DNA from: Fervidobacterium gondwanense DSM 13020
GTDB taxonomy: Bacteria; Thermotogota; Thermotogae; Thermotogales; Fervidobacteriaceae
NCBI RefSeq assembly: GCF_900143265.1
Contig: NZ_FRDJ01000001.1
Coordinates: 124,001 to 188,000 of the forward strand
Length of the DNA stretch: 64,000 bases
Reading direction: 5' to 3'
A program made the translations under genes and the position numbers. Shown here piece by piece: positions 26,131 to 34,079 of this stretch (positions are counted from its first letter, which is position 1; the number at the start of each line of letters is the position of its first letter). The notes beneath the pieces were generated by a model. That model saw only the letters and a list, made by a program, of their open reading frames with translations, did no database searches and was not told where the DNA came from.

Positions 26131-26975
26131 TCACACCGCATGGCTTCGGTACTCCACCGGAGCCATGCCTTTTAATCTTACCTGATATCTCTCTTCATTG
26201 TAGAACCTTTCATATTCTTTTACTGTCTTTTCTCCGTGTATCTTCACCAATTCTTCCTTAAAATGGCTAAAGAAGCTTTCTGCTGGTCCATTGTCTTGTG
26301 GTATCCCTTTCCTTGACATGCTTTGGATTATACCTTTTTCTCTTAACTTCCTTACTGTCAATATATGTGTGAATTGGAATCCTCTGTCTGTATGAAATAT
26401 GTTTCCTTCTTTGTACTTACCACTCTTCAACCATTCATCTATTACCTTATGCGCTAATTCCATCCCATTGCTTTTTCTTATCCCATAGCTTACTATTTCG
26501 TTGTTGTACAAGTCTTGTATTATCATTAAGTACAATTTCCCTTCTTTTGTCTTTATCTCTGTTATATCACTTACAAACTTTTCATACTTACTTTCACTTC
26601 TAAAGTTCCTTCTTAGTATGTTATCACTTACATACAATGTTTCTTTTGCTGCTCTGCTTATGTAGTTCTTCTTCCTTATCCTTGCATACAGCCCCACATT
26701 AGCCTGTATACCTTTTTGTGATTTACTATCTTTCCTTCTCTTCTTAGCACCATCGTTATCCTTCTGTATCCGTAGATTCCATTGTACTTGAAGTATATCT
26801 CTCTTATCCTTTCTTTTATCTGCTTATCTTTATCCTTCTTATTTATCGCTCGGTAATACCCATTTGTTGATATGTCCGCTATTTCACACAATAGGCTAAT
26901 GCTGAATTCACTGCTTAATTGCTTGATTACTTCAATCTTTGTTTTTTTTATCACTCTCTTCAAACAACTTTTCAA
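26131..26975 (-). pseudogene. IS3-family transposase orfB (DDE integrase), frameshifted
   Basis: The first part (26975-26676) carries the HTH_21-like region (LLCEIADISTNGYYRAINKK, then YNGIYGYRRITMVL and NHKKVYRLM). The second (26697-26131) carries the rve integrase core: DITEIKTKEGKLYL (first Asp), FHTDRGFQFT (second Asp), MSRKGIPQDNGPAESFFSHF (Glu) and YNEERYQVRLKGMAPVEYR. The two parts are in different frames, meeting at RLM/VGLYARIRKK near 26690, where a change of one or two bases has broken the gene. All three DDE residues remain. No transposase should be made from this copy unless a rare shift corrects it. Confidence 0.88.
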
Positions 26976-27234
26976 TCAATAATTTCAAGTATGCATTCTC
27001 TGCTCTTAACCTTTCAAGCTCAAGTTCATGTGCTTCTTTCTTCGGTCTGCCTTTTTTCAGTTCGACACTTCCATGAGTAAGGTAGTTCTTTATCCACAAT
27101 CGTACTCTACCTTCGTCGATGCCCAAAAGAGATGCAATTGTCCTTTTTGGAAGATGCTCTTCCAAGTAGAGTCTAATGACTTCTTGTTTCAGTTCAGCAG
27201 AATACTTCTTGAATTTCTGTCCTTTCTTTGCCAA
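26932..27234 (-). CDS. IS3-family transposase orfA (helix-turn-helix protein)
   Basis: The TTG start at 27232-27234 (MAKKGQKFKKYSAELKQEV) is 6 bases after AGGGGGT. The 100-residue product has an HTH (HLPKRTIASLLGIDEGRVRL), a Lys-rich linker (KKGRPKKEAHELE) and a leucine-zipper-like coil (LERLRAENAYLKLLIEKL), as in OrfA of IS3 elements, which binds the element ends. Its end overlaps orfB by 44 bases, with a run of eight A for the usual -1 shift that makes OrfAB. Confidence 0.88.
   Translation of the reverse strand: MAKKGQKFKKYSAELKQEVIRLYLEEHLPKRTIASLLGIDEGRVRLWIKNYLTHGSVELKKGRPKKEAHELELERLRAENAYLKLLIEKLFEESDKKNKD
26942..26949 (-). promoter_or_regulatory. Likely programmed -1 frameshift site between orfA and orfB
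   Basis: On the minus strand GATAAAAAAAAC contains the slippery heptamer A-AAA-AAC in the orfA frame. A -1 slip moves ribosomes into orfB (KTKIEVIKQL), as known for IS3-family elements. Confidence 0.7.
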
Positions 27235-27335
27235 GAAAAACACCCCCTTGTTGGTTTTATTTTACCATACTCGGGGGTGCTTTTCTTTTTCATTTTTCGT
27301 TATTGGGACTCAGTGCATTTCCGCCACGGTCTTTT

Positions 27336-28232
27336 TTATTTGAATTGTTCGGCTTCTTCACGGTTAGGTATGGAAGGCTGTGCACCTTTTCGTGTTACTG
27401 ATATTGCCGCACAGGTGTTTGCAAATTCGATTGCACTCTGTATGTCCTTTCCCTCACTTAGTGCAACGGCTAAAGCACCGTTGAAGACGTCGCCGGCTGC
27501 GGTTGTGTCCACGGATTGAACCTTGATAGTCGGAACTGAGATCATCGTTTTCTCATCTATATACGTTGCACCCTTTTCACCTTGTTTTACAACCATAGTT
27601 CTTAGTCCTTTTTCTTTGAATGCTTCGAACGTTTTCTCTATTGATTCGTATCTGCCGATGATGTTTTCTGAGAGTGTTTTTAATTCTTCTTCGTTTGGTG
27701 TGAGTATATCTACGTAAGGGAATATCTCTGGGTTAATTCCTATAGCTGGTGCAGGGTCGAAGATTACTAATTTTCCAGCGTCTTTTAATAGCTTTGCTGC
27801 AAGGAGGGTTGATTCGAAAGGTATTTCGTTTTGTAAAAGGAGAATGTCACTTCTCAGTATATCACTCTTACACTCTTCGATAACCTCTGGTGTAAGATAT
27901 GCGTTCGCTCCATATGTGATCATTATCCTGTTTTCACCAGAAAGCGTTACTTCGATGAACGCAAGGCCTGTGTTCGTGTCGACAAATTTGTAACCTGATA
28001 TTCCAAGTTTTTCATAGCTTTTTGCAAGTGCGCTTCCGTATGAATCGTTTCCAAGCATAGTTAAAAAAAATACGTTGCTTTTAGAAAGTTTAGCAACCGC
28101 AACTGCTTGGTTGGCACCTTTTCCGCCAGGGAAGTATTCAAGATTTAAGATTTTCTGTGTTTCACCGGGTTTGGTAAAGTGCTCAACTGTTAAGACTATA
28201 TCCATGTTCGAGCTTCCGATAACGGCTATCAT
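27336..28232 (-). CDS. rbsK: Ribokinase
   Basis: The start chosen is ATG 28232 (MIAVIGSSNMDIVLTVEHF) with AAGGAGG upstream. 298 residues. PfkB-family signatures are present: YFPGGKGANQAVAVAKL, MLGNDSYGSALAKS, LTPNEEELKTL, VKQGEKGATYI and the ATP/anion-hole motif DTTAAGDVFNGALAVAL with its catalytic Asp. In the last motif an Ala stands where Gly is usual (DTxGAGD). It phosphorylates ribose imported by the RbsABC transporter to ribose 5-phosphate. It is the last gene of the operon, starting a few bases after the rbsR stop codon. Its 3' end runs into the terminator arm at 27324-27337 that was split by the IS3 element. Confidence 0.95.
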   Translation of the reverse strand: MIAVIGSSNMDIVLTVEHFTKPGETQKILNLEYFPGGKGANQAVAVAKLSKSNVFFLTMLGNDSYGSALAKSYEKLGISGYKFVDTNTGLAFIEVTLSGENRIMITYGANAYLTPEVIEECKSDILRSDILLLQNEIPFESTLLAAKLLKDAGKLVIFDPAPAIGINPEIFPYVDILTPNEEELKTLSENIIGRYESIEKTFEAFKEKGLRTMVVKQGEKGATYIDEKTMISVPTIKVQSVDTTAAGDVFNGALAVALSEGKDIQSAIEFANTCAAISVTRKGAQPSIPNREEAEQFK

Positions 28233-28233
28233 T

Positions 28234-29223
28234 TTATTTCCTCCTTGTAGATTCTCTGACAACGAGTTCTGGTTCGAGGACTATGCCTTCAATGGTGGTC
28301 ATCTCGCCGTTTATGAGTTTCAACAATATTTCCGCTGCTGTTTTTCCCATTTCGTACGTGGGCTGATGGACAGTTGTCAACGCAGGCTTGTAGTATTTGC
28401 TGAATGGTATGTCGTCATATCCAGTCACGCTGACATCGTCGGGTATACGTACTCCTTTCTCTTCTAAAGCATCCAAGAGACCGAATGCTATTAAGTCGTT
28501 TCCACACAAGATCGCATCTGGCAAACTTTTTGTTATGTTCTTTCCAAATTCGTACCCTGCGTCGTACGAAAAGCTTGCGTAATGATGTTCGTGTTGCAAT
28601 CCGTATTCGCGCATTTTAGAAATAAACGCGTCGTGTCTTTGCTTGGCGCTGAATGTGTTTTTGTCACCGTTGATGAATATGAAATTTCTGTGACCGGTGT
28701 CTACTAAATAGTCAACGAGCATGGTTATGCCTTTGAAGTTGTCAACAACCACGTAGGATACGTTGACGTCCTTTATGAGCCTGTCTAAGAAGACAACGTT
28801 GAGTCCGTGTTGTATGCTCCGCAAAAGTTTCGGGTTCGATTCTCCCGTGCCCGTAAATAGAAGACCATCTATGTGTTTTGATAAAAGCGTATTAAGTATT
28901 GTGTCTTCTTTTTTTCTGTTCTGGTCAGAGCTGCCAAAGATCAGCGTGTATCCGTGTTCCCAAAGATAATCTTCGGCACCTCGGACTATTTGGACAAAGA
29001 ACGGGTTTGAGATATCCGGTAGTATGAATCCTATCGTTTTTGTTCTACCGTGTCGCAAGCTGCGTGCAAGCATGCTCGGGGAATATCCGAGTTCTTGGAC
29101 GGCTTCTTCTACTTTCTTTTTTAGCTCCTCAGAAACGGGTGCTGAACTGGTTAGTACACGCGAAACTGTTGAGATGGATACACCTGCTTTTCTTGCTACA
29201 TCTTTAATGCTAACTTTCGCCAT
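28234..29223 (-). CDS. rbsR: LacI-family transcriptional regulator of the ribose operon
   Basis: The start chosen is ATG 29223 (MAKVSIKDVARKAGVSISTV), the natural start of the LacI headpiece; the HTH continues SRVLTSSAPVSEEL with a hinge helix SPSMLARSLRHGRTKTIGF. The effector domain has the periplasmic-binding-protein fold (LPDISNPFFVQIVRGAEDY, ILCGNDLIAFGLLDALEEKG, VSVTGYDDIPFSKYYKPAL, TTVHQPTYEMGKTAAEIL). 330 residues, normal length. It lies inside the operon between rbsB and rbsK and probably represses it by binding the double palindrome at 33020-33047, released by ribose or a derivative. A hairpin just upstream (29254-29282) may lower its expression relative to rbsB. Confidence 0.92.
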   Translation of the reverse strand: MAKVSIKDVARKAGVSISTVSRVLTSSAPVSEELKKKVEEAVQELGYSPSMLARSLRHGRTKTIGFILPDISNPFFVQIVRGAEDYLWEHGYTLIFGSSDQNRKKEDTILNTLLSKHIDGLLFTGTGESNPKLLRSIQHGLNVVFLDRLIKDVNVSYVVVDNFKGITMLVDYLVDTGHRNFIFINGDKNTFSAKQRHDAFISKMREYGLQHEHHYASFSYDAGYEFGKNITKSLPDAILCGNDLIAFGLLDALEEKGVRIPDDVSVTGYDDIPFSKYYKPALTTVHQPTYEMGKTAAEILLKLINGEMTTIEGIVLEPELVVRESTRRK

Positions 29224-29253
29224 TCGTCCACTCTCCAAATTAAGATTTCAAAA

Positions 29254-29282
29254 GGCCAGGAGGGATTTTCCCCCTCCCGGCT
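29254..29282 (-). terminator. Intercistronic stem-loop between rbsB and rbsR, partial terminator
   Basis: On the minus strand AGCCGGGAGGG pairs with CCCTCCTGGCC with one mismatch, followed by only four T (CTTTTG). Such a stem after a binding-protein gene often stabilises its mRNA and reduces read-through. Confidence 0.7.
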
Positions 29283-29299
29283 GAACCATTGTATCTATT

Positions 29300-30166
29300 T
29301 TACTTAGTAACGAGTTCCAATTCAACTGGGATGAAAACCGTTTTGTTTGTTAAGTATTCGTGAGCTTTCTGGACGGCGAGTTGTCCCATAAGATATGGCT
29401 GTTGTGCAACTGTTGCAGCCATTTCGCCTTTCTTCACAGCATTAAGTGCGTCAGGTATTGCGTCGAATCCAACAACGATTATCTTTCCAAGTTTTCCTGC
29501 TGCTCTAATGGCTTCTATTGCCCCGAGTGCCATTTCATCGTTCTGAGCAAATACTGCGTTGATATCAGGATATGCTTGGAGAAGGTTTTCCATGACTCTC
29601 ATGCCTTCTGCTCTGTTGAAGTTCGCAACTTGTTCCGCGACAAGTTTGATGTTTGGGTATTTTTTCAATTCGTTCTTGAAACCCGCACCTCTGTCACGCG
29701 CTGCAGATGTTCCTGGGATACCAACTAACATAACGACTTTGCCGGTTCCTTTAAGCTGTTGAGCGATGAACCTTGCTGCCATCGCACCACCTGCGACGTT
29801 GTCAGAAGCTATGTGCACAACAACTTGTCCACCTGCAGCACCACGGTCAACTGTTATTACAGGAATCTTCGCCTTGTTCGCTGCTTCGATAGCTGGGACT
29901 ATCGCTGCACTGTCTGTTGGGTTGATTATTATCAAATCTACTTTCTTTTGAATGAGGTCTTCTATGTCGTTGAGCTGTTTTGCTGGCTTGTCTTGAGCAT
30001 CAACCACTAAGAGCGTTATGCCAAGTTCCTTTGCCGCTGCTTGCGCACCATCCCTTAATGTGACAAAGAACGGGTTGTTAAGTGTCGATAATGAAAGTCC
30101 GACCTTGAAGCTGAAAACTGAAACCGCAAAAACAACCATCATCAGTACGAGTATCCACCTTTTCAT
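29300..30166 (-). CDS. rbsB: Ribose ABC transporter, periplasmic ribose-binding protein
   Basis: The start chosen is ATG 30166 (MKRWILVLMMVVFAVSVFSF), a typical signal peptide behind GGAGGTGG; the longer in-frame start at 30202 lies within the rbsC tail. The mature part begins KVGLSLSTLNNPFFVTLRDG and continues with VVDAQDKPAKQLNDIEDL, VDLIIINPTDSAAIVPAI, VDRGAAGGQVVVHIASDN, VFAQNDEMALGAIEAI and VVGFDAIPDALNAVKKG, the pattern of RbsB-type binding proteins with conserved Asn, Asp and Phe residues that hold ribose. 289 residues. It hands ribose to RbsC/RbsA in the cytoplasmic membrane. It lies 25 bases after rbsC. Confidence 0.95.
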   Translation of the reverse strand: MKRWILVLMMVVFAVSVFSFKVGLSLSTLNNPFFVTLRDGAQAAAKELGITLLVVDAQDKPAKQLNDIEDLIQKKVDLIIINPTDSAAIVPAIEAANKAKIPVITVDRGAAGGQVVVHIASDNVAGGAMAARFIAQQLKGTGKVVMLVGIPGTSAARDRGAGFKNELKKYPNIKLVAEQVANFNRAEGMRVMENLLQAYPDINAVFAQNDEMALGAIEAIRAAGKLGKIIVVGFDAIPDALNAVKKGEMAATVAQQPYLMGQLAVQKAHEYLTNKTVFIPVELELVTK

Positions 30167-30191
30167 ACCTTCCACCTCCTGAAAGAGTTTG

Positions 30192-31118
30192 TCAACCCTC
30201 ACGTTCGACCAAGACTGCCGTTAGAATAACTATGCCTTTGACTGCATCTTGATAGAATGGCGAAACATTGAGGATATTCATTCCGTTGTTCAAAATTCCC
30301 ATTATGAGTGCCCCGAAGAATGTGCCTATAATCGAGCCCTTACCTCCTGAAAGGCTCGCACCACCAAGAACAACAGCAGCGATAGCGTCGAGCTCGTATC
30401 CAACACCAAAGGTAGGCTGGGCACTGTTGAGCCTCGATGTTAAGATAATCGCACTTACGGCGCTTAAAAGACCGCTCAGCATGTAAAAGCTGATTTTGTA
30501 GACATCAACCTTGACTCCGCTGAGACGTGCTGCTGTTTCGTTTCCACCAATTGAATAAGCGTACAGACCGAACTTGGTATAAGTTGTTATGTAGAACATC
30601 AGTGCCAAAAATCCGAACATGATGAGTATAGGAACGGGGATACCGACAATGTCGCCTGAACCGATGAATCTGAAAGCATCAGAAAAGCCAGTGATGGGCA
30701 TTCCTTCCGTGTAAGCCAGTGTCAAACTCCTTGCAATCGCCATCGTTGCCAACGTCACTATGAACGGCTGTAGTTTTGCTTTCGCAATGATGAAGCCGTT
30801 CACAAGCCCAAAGCCAGCTCCGGTTGCAAGTGCAGCGATGATGCCCAGTGCTATTGAATTTTTGCTAACAATCGAAGCGAGTATGGCGGCTGAAAGTGCA
30901 AAGACCGAACCTACGGAAAGGTCTATTCCTCCAGAAATGATGACAACGGTCATTCCAAAGGCGATAATAGCCTGCATCGAGACTTGCCTGAGAACGTTGA
31001 TGAAGTTCGAAACCGTGAAGAATCTGTCTGAAAGGATAGAAAAGAGTATGACAAGTCCGATAAGTCCAACTATTGCAGGATAGTCTTTCAGTTTCCTGAG
31101 TACCTTCTTAGATGCCAT
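30192..31118 (-). CDS. rbsC: Ribose ABC transporter, permease
   Basis: The 308-residue membrane protein has about nine hydrophobic segments. The family signature GGIDLSVGSVFALSAAIL is present, as are PFIVTLATMAIARSL, IGGNETAARLSGV (the EAA-like loop contacting the ATPase) and AAVVLGGASLSGGKGSIIGTF. This is the BPD_transp_2 family of monosaccharide permeases. Its ATG overlaps the rbsA stop by one base (TAATG), so translation is coupled. It forms the channel for ribose between RbsB outside and RbsA inside. Confidence 0.95.
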   Translation of the reverse strand: MASKKVLRKLKDYPAIVGLIGLVILFSILSDRFFTVSNFINVLRQVSMQAIIAFGMTVVIISGGIDLSVGSVFALSAAILASIVSKNSIALGIIAALATGAGFGLVNGFIIAKAKLQPFIVTLATMAIARSLTLAYTEGMPITGFSDAFRFIGSGDIVGIPVPILIMFGFLALMFYITTYTKFGLYAYSIGGNETAARLSGVKVDVYKISFYMLSGLLSAVSAIILTSRLNSAQPTFGVGYELDAIAAVVLGGASLSGGKGSIIGTFFGALIMGILNNGMNILNVSPFYQDAVKGIVILTAVLVEREG

Positions 31119-32596
31119 TACATATCAACTCCCGTAGCTAGTTTTATTACGTTCTCTTCGTTAACATCTTTTCTCCCCAATATTCCCATAGATTTACCCC
31201 TGTGCATCACTAAGACTCTATCGCACAAATTGACGATTTCGGGCAGTTCCGATGAGATGAAAATCACGCCAACTCCAGAATTCGCAAGCTCGTTGATTAT
31301 GTTGTACACCTCAACTTTTGTGCCAACATCTATACCTCTTGTTGGCTCTACCAAAATCACAAGTTTCGGAGTCTTTCTAAGTACTTTTGAGAGCACTACC
31401 TTTTGCTGGTTTCCCCCTGAAAGAGTCTTCACCTTTTGCTTTATCGAGCTGACCTTAATCGAATATTTCTTCACCTCATCTGCGGATATCGACTTCGCCT
31501 TTTTCCAGAGTATATGCCAAAGTTTAGATACTTCGTCTGTATTTTGCAAGGTGATGTTCTTCACGACATCGAGATCAAGAATCAGTCCCATCTTTTTCCT
31601 ATCTTCCGGTACGAGCGCTATTCCGTGTTCTAACATGTTCTTCTGTGGCTTTAGGTCTTCACCAAGCAAGGTCATCTTTTCCCATTTCGCTGGTAAGTAC
31701 CCAAAGATACCTAAGGCTATTTCCGATTTGCCTGAGCCGACAAGCCCTGCAATGCCGAATATTTCGCCTCTCTTAACTGAGAACGTCACATCTTCCACCA
31801 AACCTTCGATTGTAAGGCTTTCGACGGAGAATAGCACTTCGTCTGTGGGTTTATTGAACTTGGGATACATCTCTTCGATCTTTCTGCCAACCATAAGGCG
31901 TATGAGCTCGTCTTTGCTGATTTCATCAACTCTACCTGTGGTGATATATTCTCCATCACGAAGTACAGTAACCCTATCTGCTATTTCGTATATCTCTTCT
32001 AAGCGATGGGAGATGAAAATAACGGATACACCTTTCTTTTTAAGATTTTTAATAATTCCAAAGAGTCTTTCCGTTTCGTATTCGGTTATCGTTGCCGTCG
32101 GCTCGTCCATTATGAGTACCTTTGAATTCAAAAAGAGTGCTTTTGCAATCATCACGAGTTGCTTTTCTGATGTGTTCAAATTCTTGACTTTCTCGTCTGC
32201 ACGGAGATTGAAGTTCAGTTCATCGAGAAATCCTTGGACAATGGCAATTGCCTTCCTCTTTGAGAAATTGAAAGTTTCCAACTTTCCAACAAAAACGTTC
32301 TCCGCAACGGTCAGTTCTTCGAATAGGTTTAGTTCTTGGTGGATTGTGGAGATGCCCTTTGCTATTGCCTCCGTTGGACTTTTGAACAACAAGTGCTCTC
32401 CGTTATACACTATTCTTCCAGCATCTGGTTGGTGGACACCACTTATTATCTTGATAAGTGTGCTCTTTCCTGCGCCATTTTCGCCGATGAGTGCATGGAC
32501 CTCACCGGAATACAGGTCAAATCTCACATTCTTTAGAGCTACCACACCTGGGAATGACTTCGTTATGCCCTCGAGTTCTAAAATCTTTTCATTCAT
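31118..32596 (-). CDS. rbsA: Ribose ABC transporter, tandem ATP-binding protein
   Basis: The 492-residue protein has two ABC domains. The first has Walker A LIGENGAGKSTLIKIISG, a diverged signature NTSEKQLVMIAKAL and Walker B VLIMDEPTA. The second, from about residue 255, has GLVGSGKSEIALGIFG, the consensus signature LSGGNQQKVVLSKVL and LVILVEPTRGID. In the second domain Val stands in the Walker B segment where Asp is usual (LVEPTRG), and the Walker A lacks the usual pattern; asymmetric sites of this kind are known for RbsA and relatives. Powers ribose import with RbsB and RbsC. It starts one base after the rbsD stop. Confidence 0.95.
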   Translation of the reverse strand: MNEKILELEGITKSFPGVVALKNVRFDLYSGEVHALIGENGAGKSTLIKIISGVHQPDAGRIVYNGEHLLFKSPTEAIAKGISTIHQELNLFEELTVAENVFVGKLETFNFSKRKAIAIVQGFLDELNFNLRADEKVKNLNTSEKQLVMIAKALFLNSKVLIMDEPTATITEYETERLFGIIKNLKKKGVSVIFISHRLEEIYEIADRVTVLRDGEYITTGRVDEISKDELIRLMVGRKIEEMYPKFNKPTDEVLFSVESLTIEGLVEDVTFSVKRGEIFGIAGLVGSGKSEIALGIFGYLPAKWEKMTLLGEDLKPQKNMLEHGIALVPEDRKKMGLILDLDVVKNITLQNTDEVSKLWHILWKKAKSISADEVKKYSIKVSSIKQKVKTLSGGNQQKVVLSKVLRKTPKLVILVEPTRGIDVGTKVEVYNIINELANSGVGVIFISSELPEIVNLCDRVLVMHRGKSMGILGRKDVNEENVIKLATGVDM

Positions 32597-32597
32597 T

Positions 32598-32984
32598 TTA
32601 GAATATCACTCCAGAAACGAATATTGCATTGTTGTACGGCTTTACATCACCTGTTCTTATAACTGCTTTGCATTTCTTGCTCAGTTCTTTCAGCTCTTCG
32701 TGGCTGGTTCTCTTGATCTTGGCATTTGGAAGCCTTTTTTGAATTTCCTGCACAAACTCGTCCTTTGATTCGTTGGCGATTATTACTTCTTCCACTTCGA
32801 GCTCCTTCAAAATCTGTTCAAGGACTTCAAAGAATGTGGGTTTTCCATAGTCTAACACCAGGTCTATCCGTTCCGTTGAATCAGGCACGGGAAAACCCAT
32901 ATCGACTATCGCTATCGTATCTTTGTGCCCCATGGAGGCTACAACTTTAGCTATCTGCGAGTTAAAAATACCTGATTTTTTCAA
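32598..32984 (-). CDS. rbsD: D-ribose pyranase
   Basis: The 128-residue product has a TTG start (MKKSGIFNSQIAKVVASMGH) with GGGGTG 8 bases upstream. SMGHKDTIAIVDMGFPVPDS carries the catalytic His and the conserved Asp/Pro region of RbsD, VLDYGKPTFFEVLEQIL follows, and the C-terminus KAVIRTGDVKPYNNAIFVSG contains the usual RTGxxxPYxNxI motif. It speeds conversion of beta-D-ribopyranose to the furanose form used by ribokinase. It is the first gene of the ribose operon, preceded directly by the operator and promoter at 33020-33079. Confidence 0.95.
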   Translation of the reverse strand: MKKSGIFNSQIAKVVASMGHKDTIAIVDMGFPVPDSTERIDLVLDYGKPTFFEVLEQILKELEVEEVIIANESKDEFVQEIQKRLPNAKIKRTSHEELKELSKKCKAVIRTGDVKPYNNAIFVSGVIF

Positions 32985-33019
32985 TATCTATCACCCCTTT
33001 TTCTGAACTCTTGTTCTTT

Positions 33020-33047
33020 CTGAAAACGTTTTCGAAAACGTTTTCAG
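33020..33047. promoter_or_regulatory. Double LacI-type operator, 28-bp perfect palindrome
   Basis: Two abutting copies of the 12-bp palindrome GAAAACGTTTTC (33022-33033 and 33034-33045), flanked by CT and AG, make a perfect 28-bp inverted repeat. Each 12-mer has the central CG and AAAACG half-site of LacI/PurR-type operators. It lies between the likely -10 and the rbsD start, so RbsR binding would block transcription. Confidence 0.88.
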
Positions 33048-33051
33048 TAAA

Positions 33052-33079
33052 AAGATAACACATATATTTTGGAAAACAA
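33052..33079 (-). promoter_or_regulatory. Probable promoter of the ribose operon
   Basis: On the minus strand TTGTTT (33074-33079), a 16-base spacer and TATCTT (33052-33057). The double operator begins 4 bases downstream, over the expected transcription start. Confidence 0.5.
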
Positions 33080-33184
33080 AATGATGCTATCACAAGTTTT
33101 GTGAAGTTCCGTAGAGAAGAGAGAAGTTTATGAACTATCGTGAAAATTTCCGAATCTTTCCTTCGATTTTCTACAATATTTAAT

Positions 33185-33194
33185 GTGGTATAAT
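33185..33194 (+). promoter_or_regulatory. Extended -10 promoter for the flavoprotein operon
   Basis: TGTGGTATAAT with TATAAT at 33189-33194, about 60 bases before the TTG start at 33257. The -35 is weak. It is divergent from the ribose promoter. Confidence 0.6.
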
Positions 33195-33256
33195 GAATTA
33201 GCGTTTGCTCATTTTGTTTATCATGCCGGTGTCCACATGATGGGGAGGCTGAGTTC

Positions 33257-34051
33257 TTGAAAATTTCCATAATCGGCGCGGGTCCTGCAGGGATTGCTTG
33301 CGGGGTTTTGTTGAAAAGATACGGTGTTGATGTTAGAATTTTTGAGAAAGGCAAAATTGCAGGGACTATACGGAACGCTTGGCGGGTTGAGAATTTTCCG
33401 CCGCTTGGTTTTATCTCTGGAGAGCAATTTGTAAAACAACTTGAATGGTATGCTGAACAGTACGGTTTAGAAATCGTACACGATGAGATTTTAAGGATTG
33501 AGGATTTAAAGTTGCGTGGGCGAAGTGGGACGTACGATTGCGATATCGCAGTTGTCGCAACGGGGACAAAGCCGAGAAGGATTCCTGAGTTCGAAGTAAG
33601 CGAGCGGGTATTGTACGAGTACATTAATCTTCCAAAAGATACTAAAAGAGTTGCGGTTTACGGCGGTGGGGATGTGGCGATTGATTATGCTATCCACGCT
33701 TTTGAGGATGAAATAATGCCTACAGTGTTCGTGAGAAATAACGAGTTGAAGGCGGTAAGTAAGCTTGTTGAGTATGCGAAAGAACGAAATATACACATCA
33801 AGCTTGGGGATGCTATTAAGCGTGTTGAGGAAGGTAATAGCGGAATAGTCATCTTCTCAGATAGTGGCAGATACGAGTTCGATGCGCTGTTGATAGCTAT
33901 CGGAAGGGAGTTGAATGTGCCCGAGATAGATGTTTCGAAGATGAAGGTCTACGCAATCGGCGATTGTGCGCATCCTGATTTGAGGCAGTCTTCGATAGCG
34001 ATAGGCGATGGGGTAAGGTGTGCGATGGAGATTTTAAGAGAGATGAAATAG
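33257..34051 (+). CDS. Thioredoxin-reductase-like FAD/NAD(P)-dependent oxidoreductase without the CxxC
   Basis: The 264-residue product has a TTG start (MKISIIGAGPAGIACGVLLK) 8 bases after GGAGG. The FAD loop GAGPAGIACG, a second nucleotide motif VAVYGGGDVAIDYAIHAF and the late GDCAH segment (YAIGDCAHPDLRQSSIAIGD) are those of TrxB-type flavoproteins. The redox pair CATC of thioredoxin reductases is absent, and the protein is about 50 residues shorter than TrxB. It is therefore probably a ferredoxin- or NAD(P)H-linked reductase of unknown partner. It heads an operon with a radical SAM gene 28 bases downstream, so it could reduce that enzyme's iron-sulfur cluster; this is a guess from adjacency. 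Confidence 0.78.
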   Translation: MKISIIGAGPAGIACGVLLKRYGVDVRIFEKGKIAGTIRNAWRVENFPPLGFISGEQFVKQLEWYAEQYGLEIVHDEILRIEDLKLRGRSGTYDCDIAVVATGTKPRRIPEFEVSERVLYEYINLPKDTKRVAVYGGGDVAIDYAIHAFEDEIMPTVFVRNNELKAVSKLVEYAKERNIHIKLGDAIKRVEEGNSGIVIFSDSGRYEFDALLIAIGRELNVPEIDVSKMKVYAIGDCAHPDLRQSSIAIGDGVRCAMEILREMK

Positions 34052-34079
34052 ATAATCAGAAGACTTGTGGAGGTGTGAC

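Larger units (their letters stand above)
26088..27283 (-). mobile_element. IS3-family insertion sequence
   Basis: The left end (GCCCCCGAAAGTGTGGTA from about 26088) and the reverse complement of the right end (GCACCCCCGAGTATGGTA to about 27283) are imperfect inverted repeats. They enclose orfA and orfB of an IS3-type transposase on the minus strand. Exact ends and any short target duplication are uncertain. Confidence 0.85.
26064..27337. terminator. Bidirectional terminator split by the IS3 insertion (arms 26064-26075 and 27324-27337)
   Basis: AAAAGACCGTGG (26064-26075) lies 13 bases after the lipoprotein stop. Its exact reverse complement CCACGGTCTTTT, running on to six T, lies at 27324-27335, touching the stop codon of the convergent rbsK. 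Without the IS these arms would form a terminator serving both genes. The IS occupies the loop. Confidence 0.75.

Noticed and set aside
26150-26230. Possible tRNA or CRISPR-like repeats in AT-rich stretches near the IS ends and other gaps
   Set aside because: No cloverleaf, CCA end or regularly spaced repeats could be found; the short repeats are IS ends or isolated tandem duplications.
31230-32768. Plus-strand frame of 512 codons across rbsA
   Set aside because: Serine/phenylalanine-rich mirror of the rbsA codons; rbsA itself has all ABC motifs and operon context.
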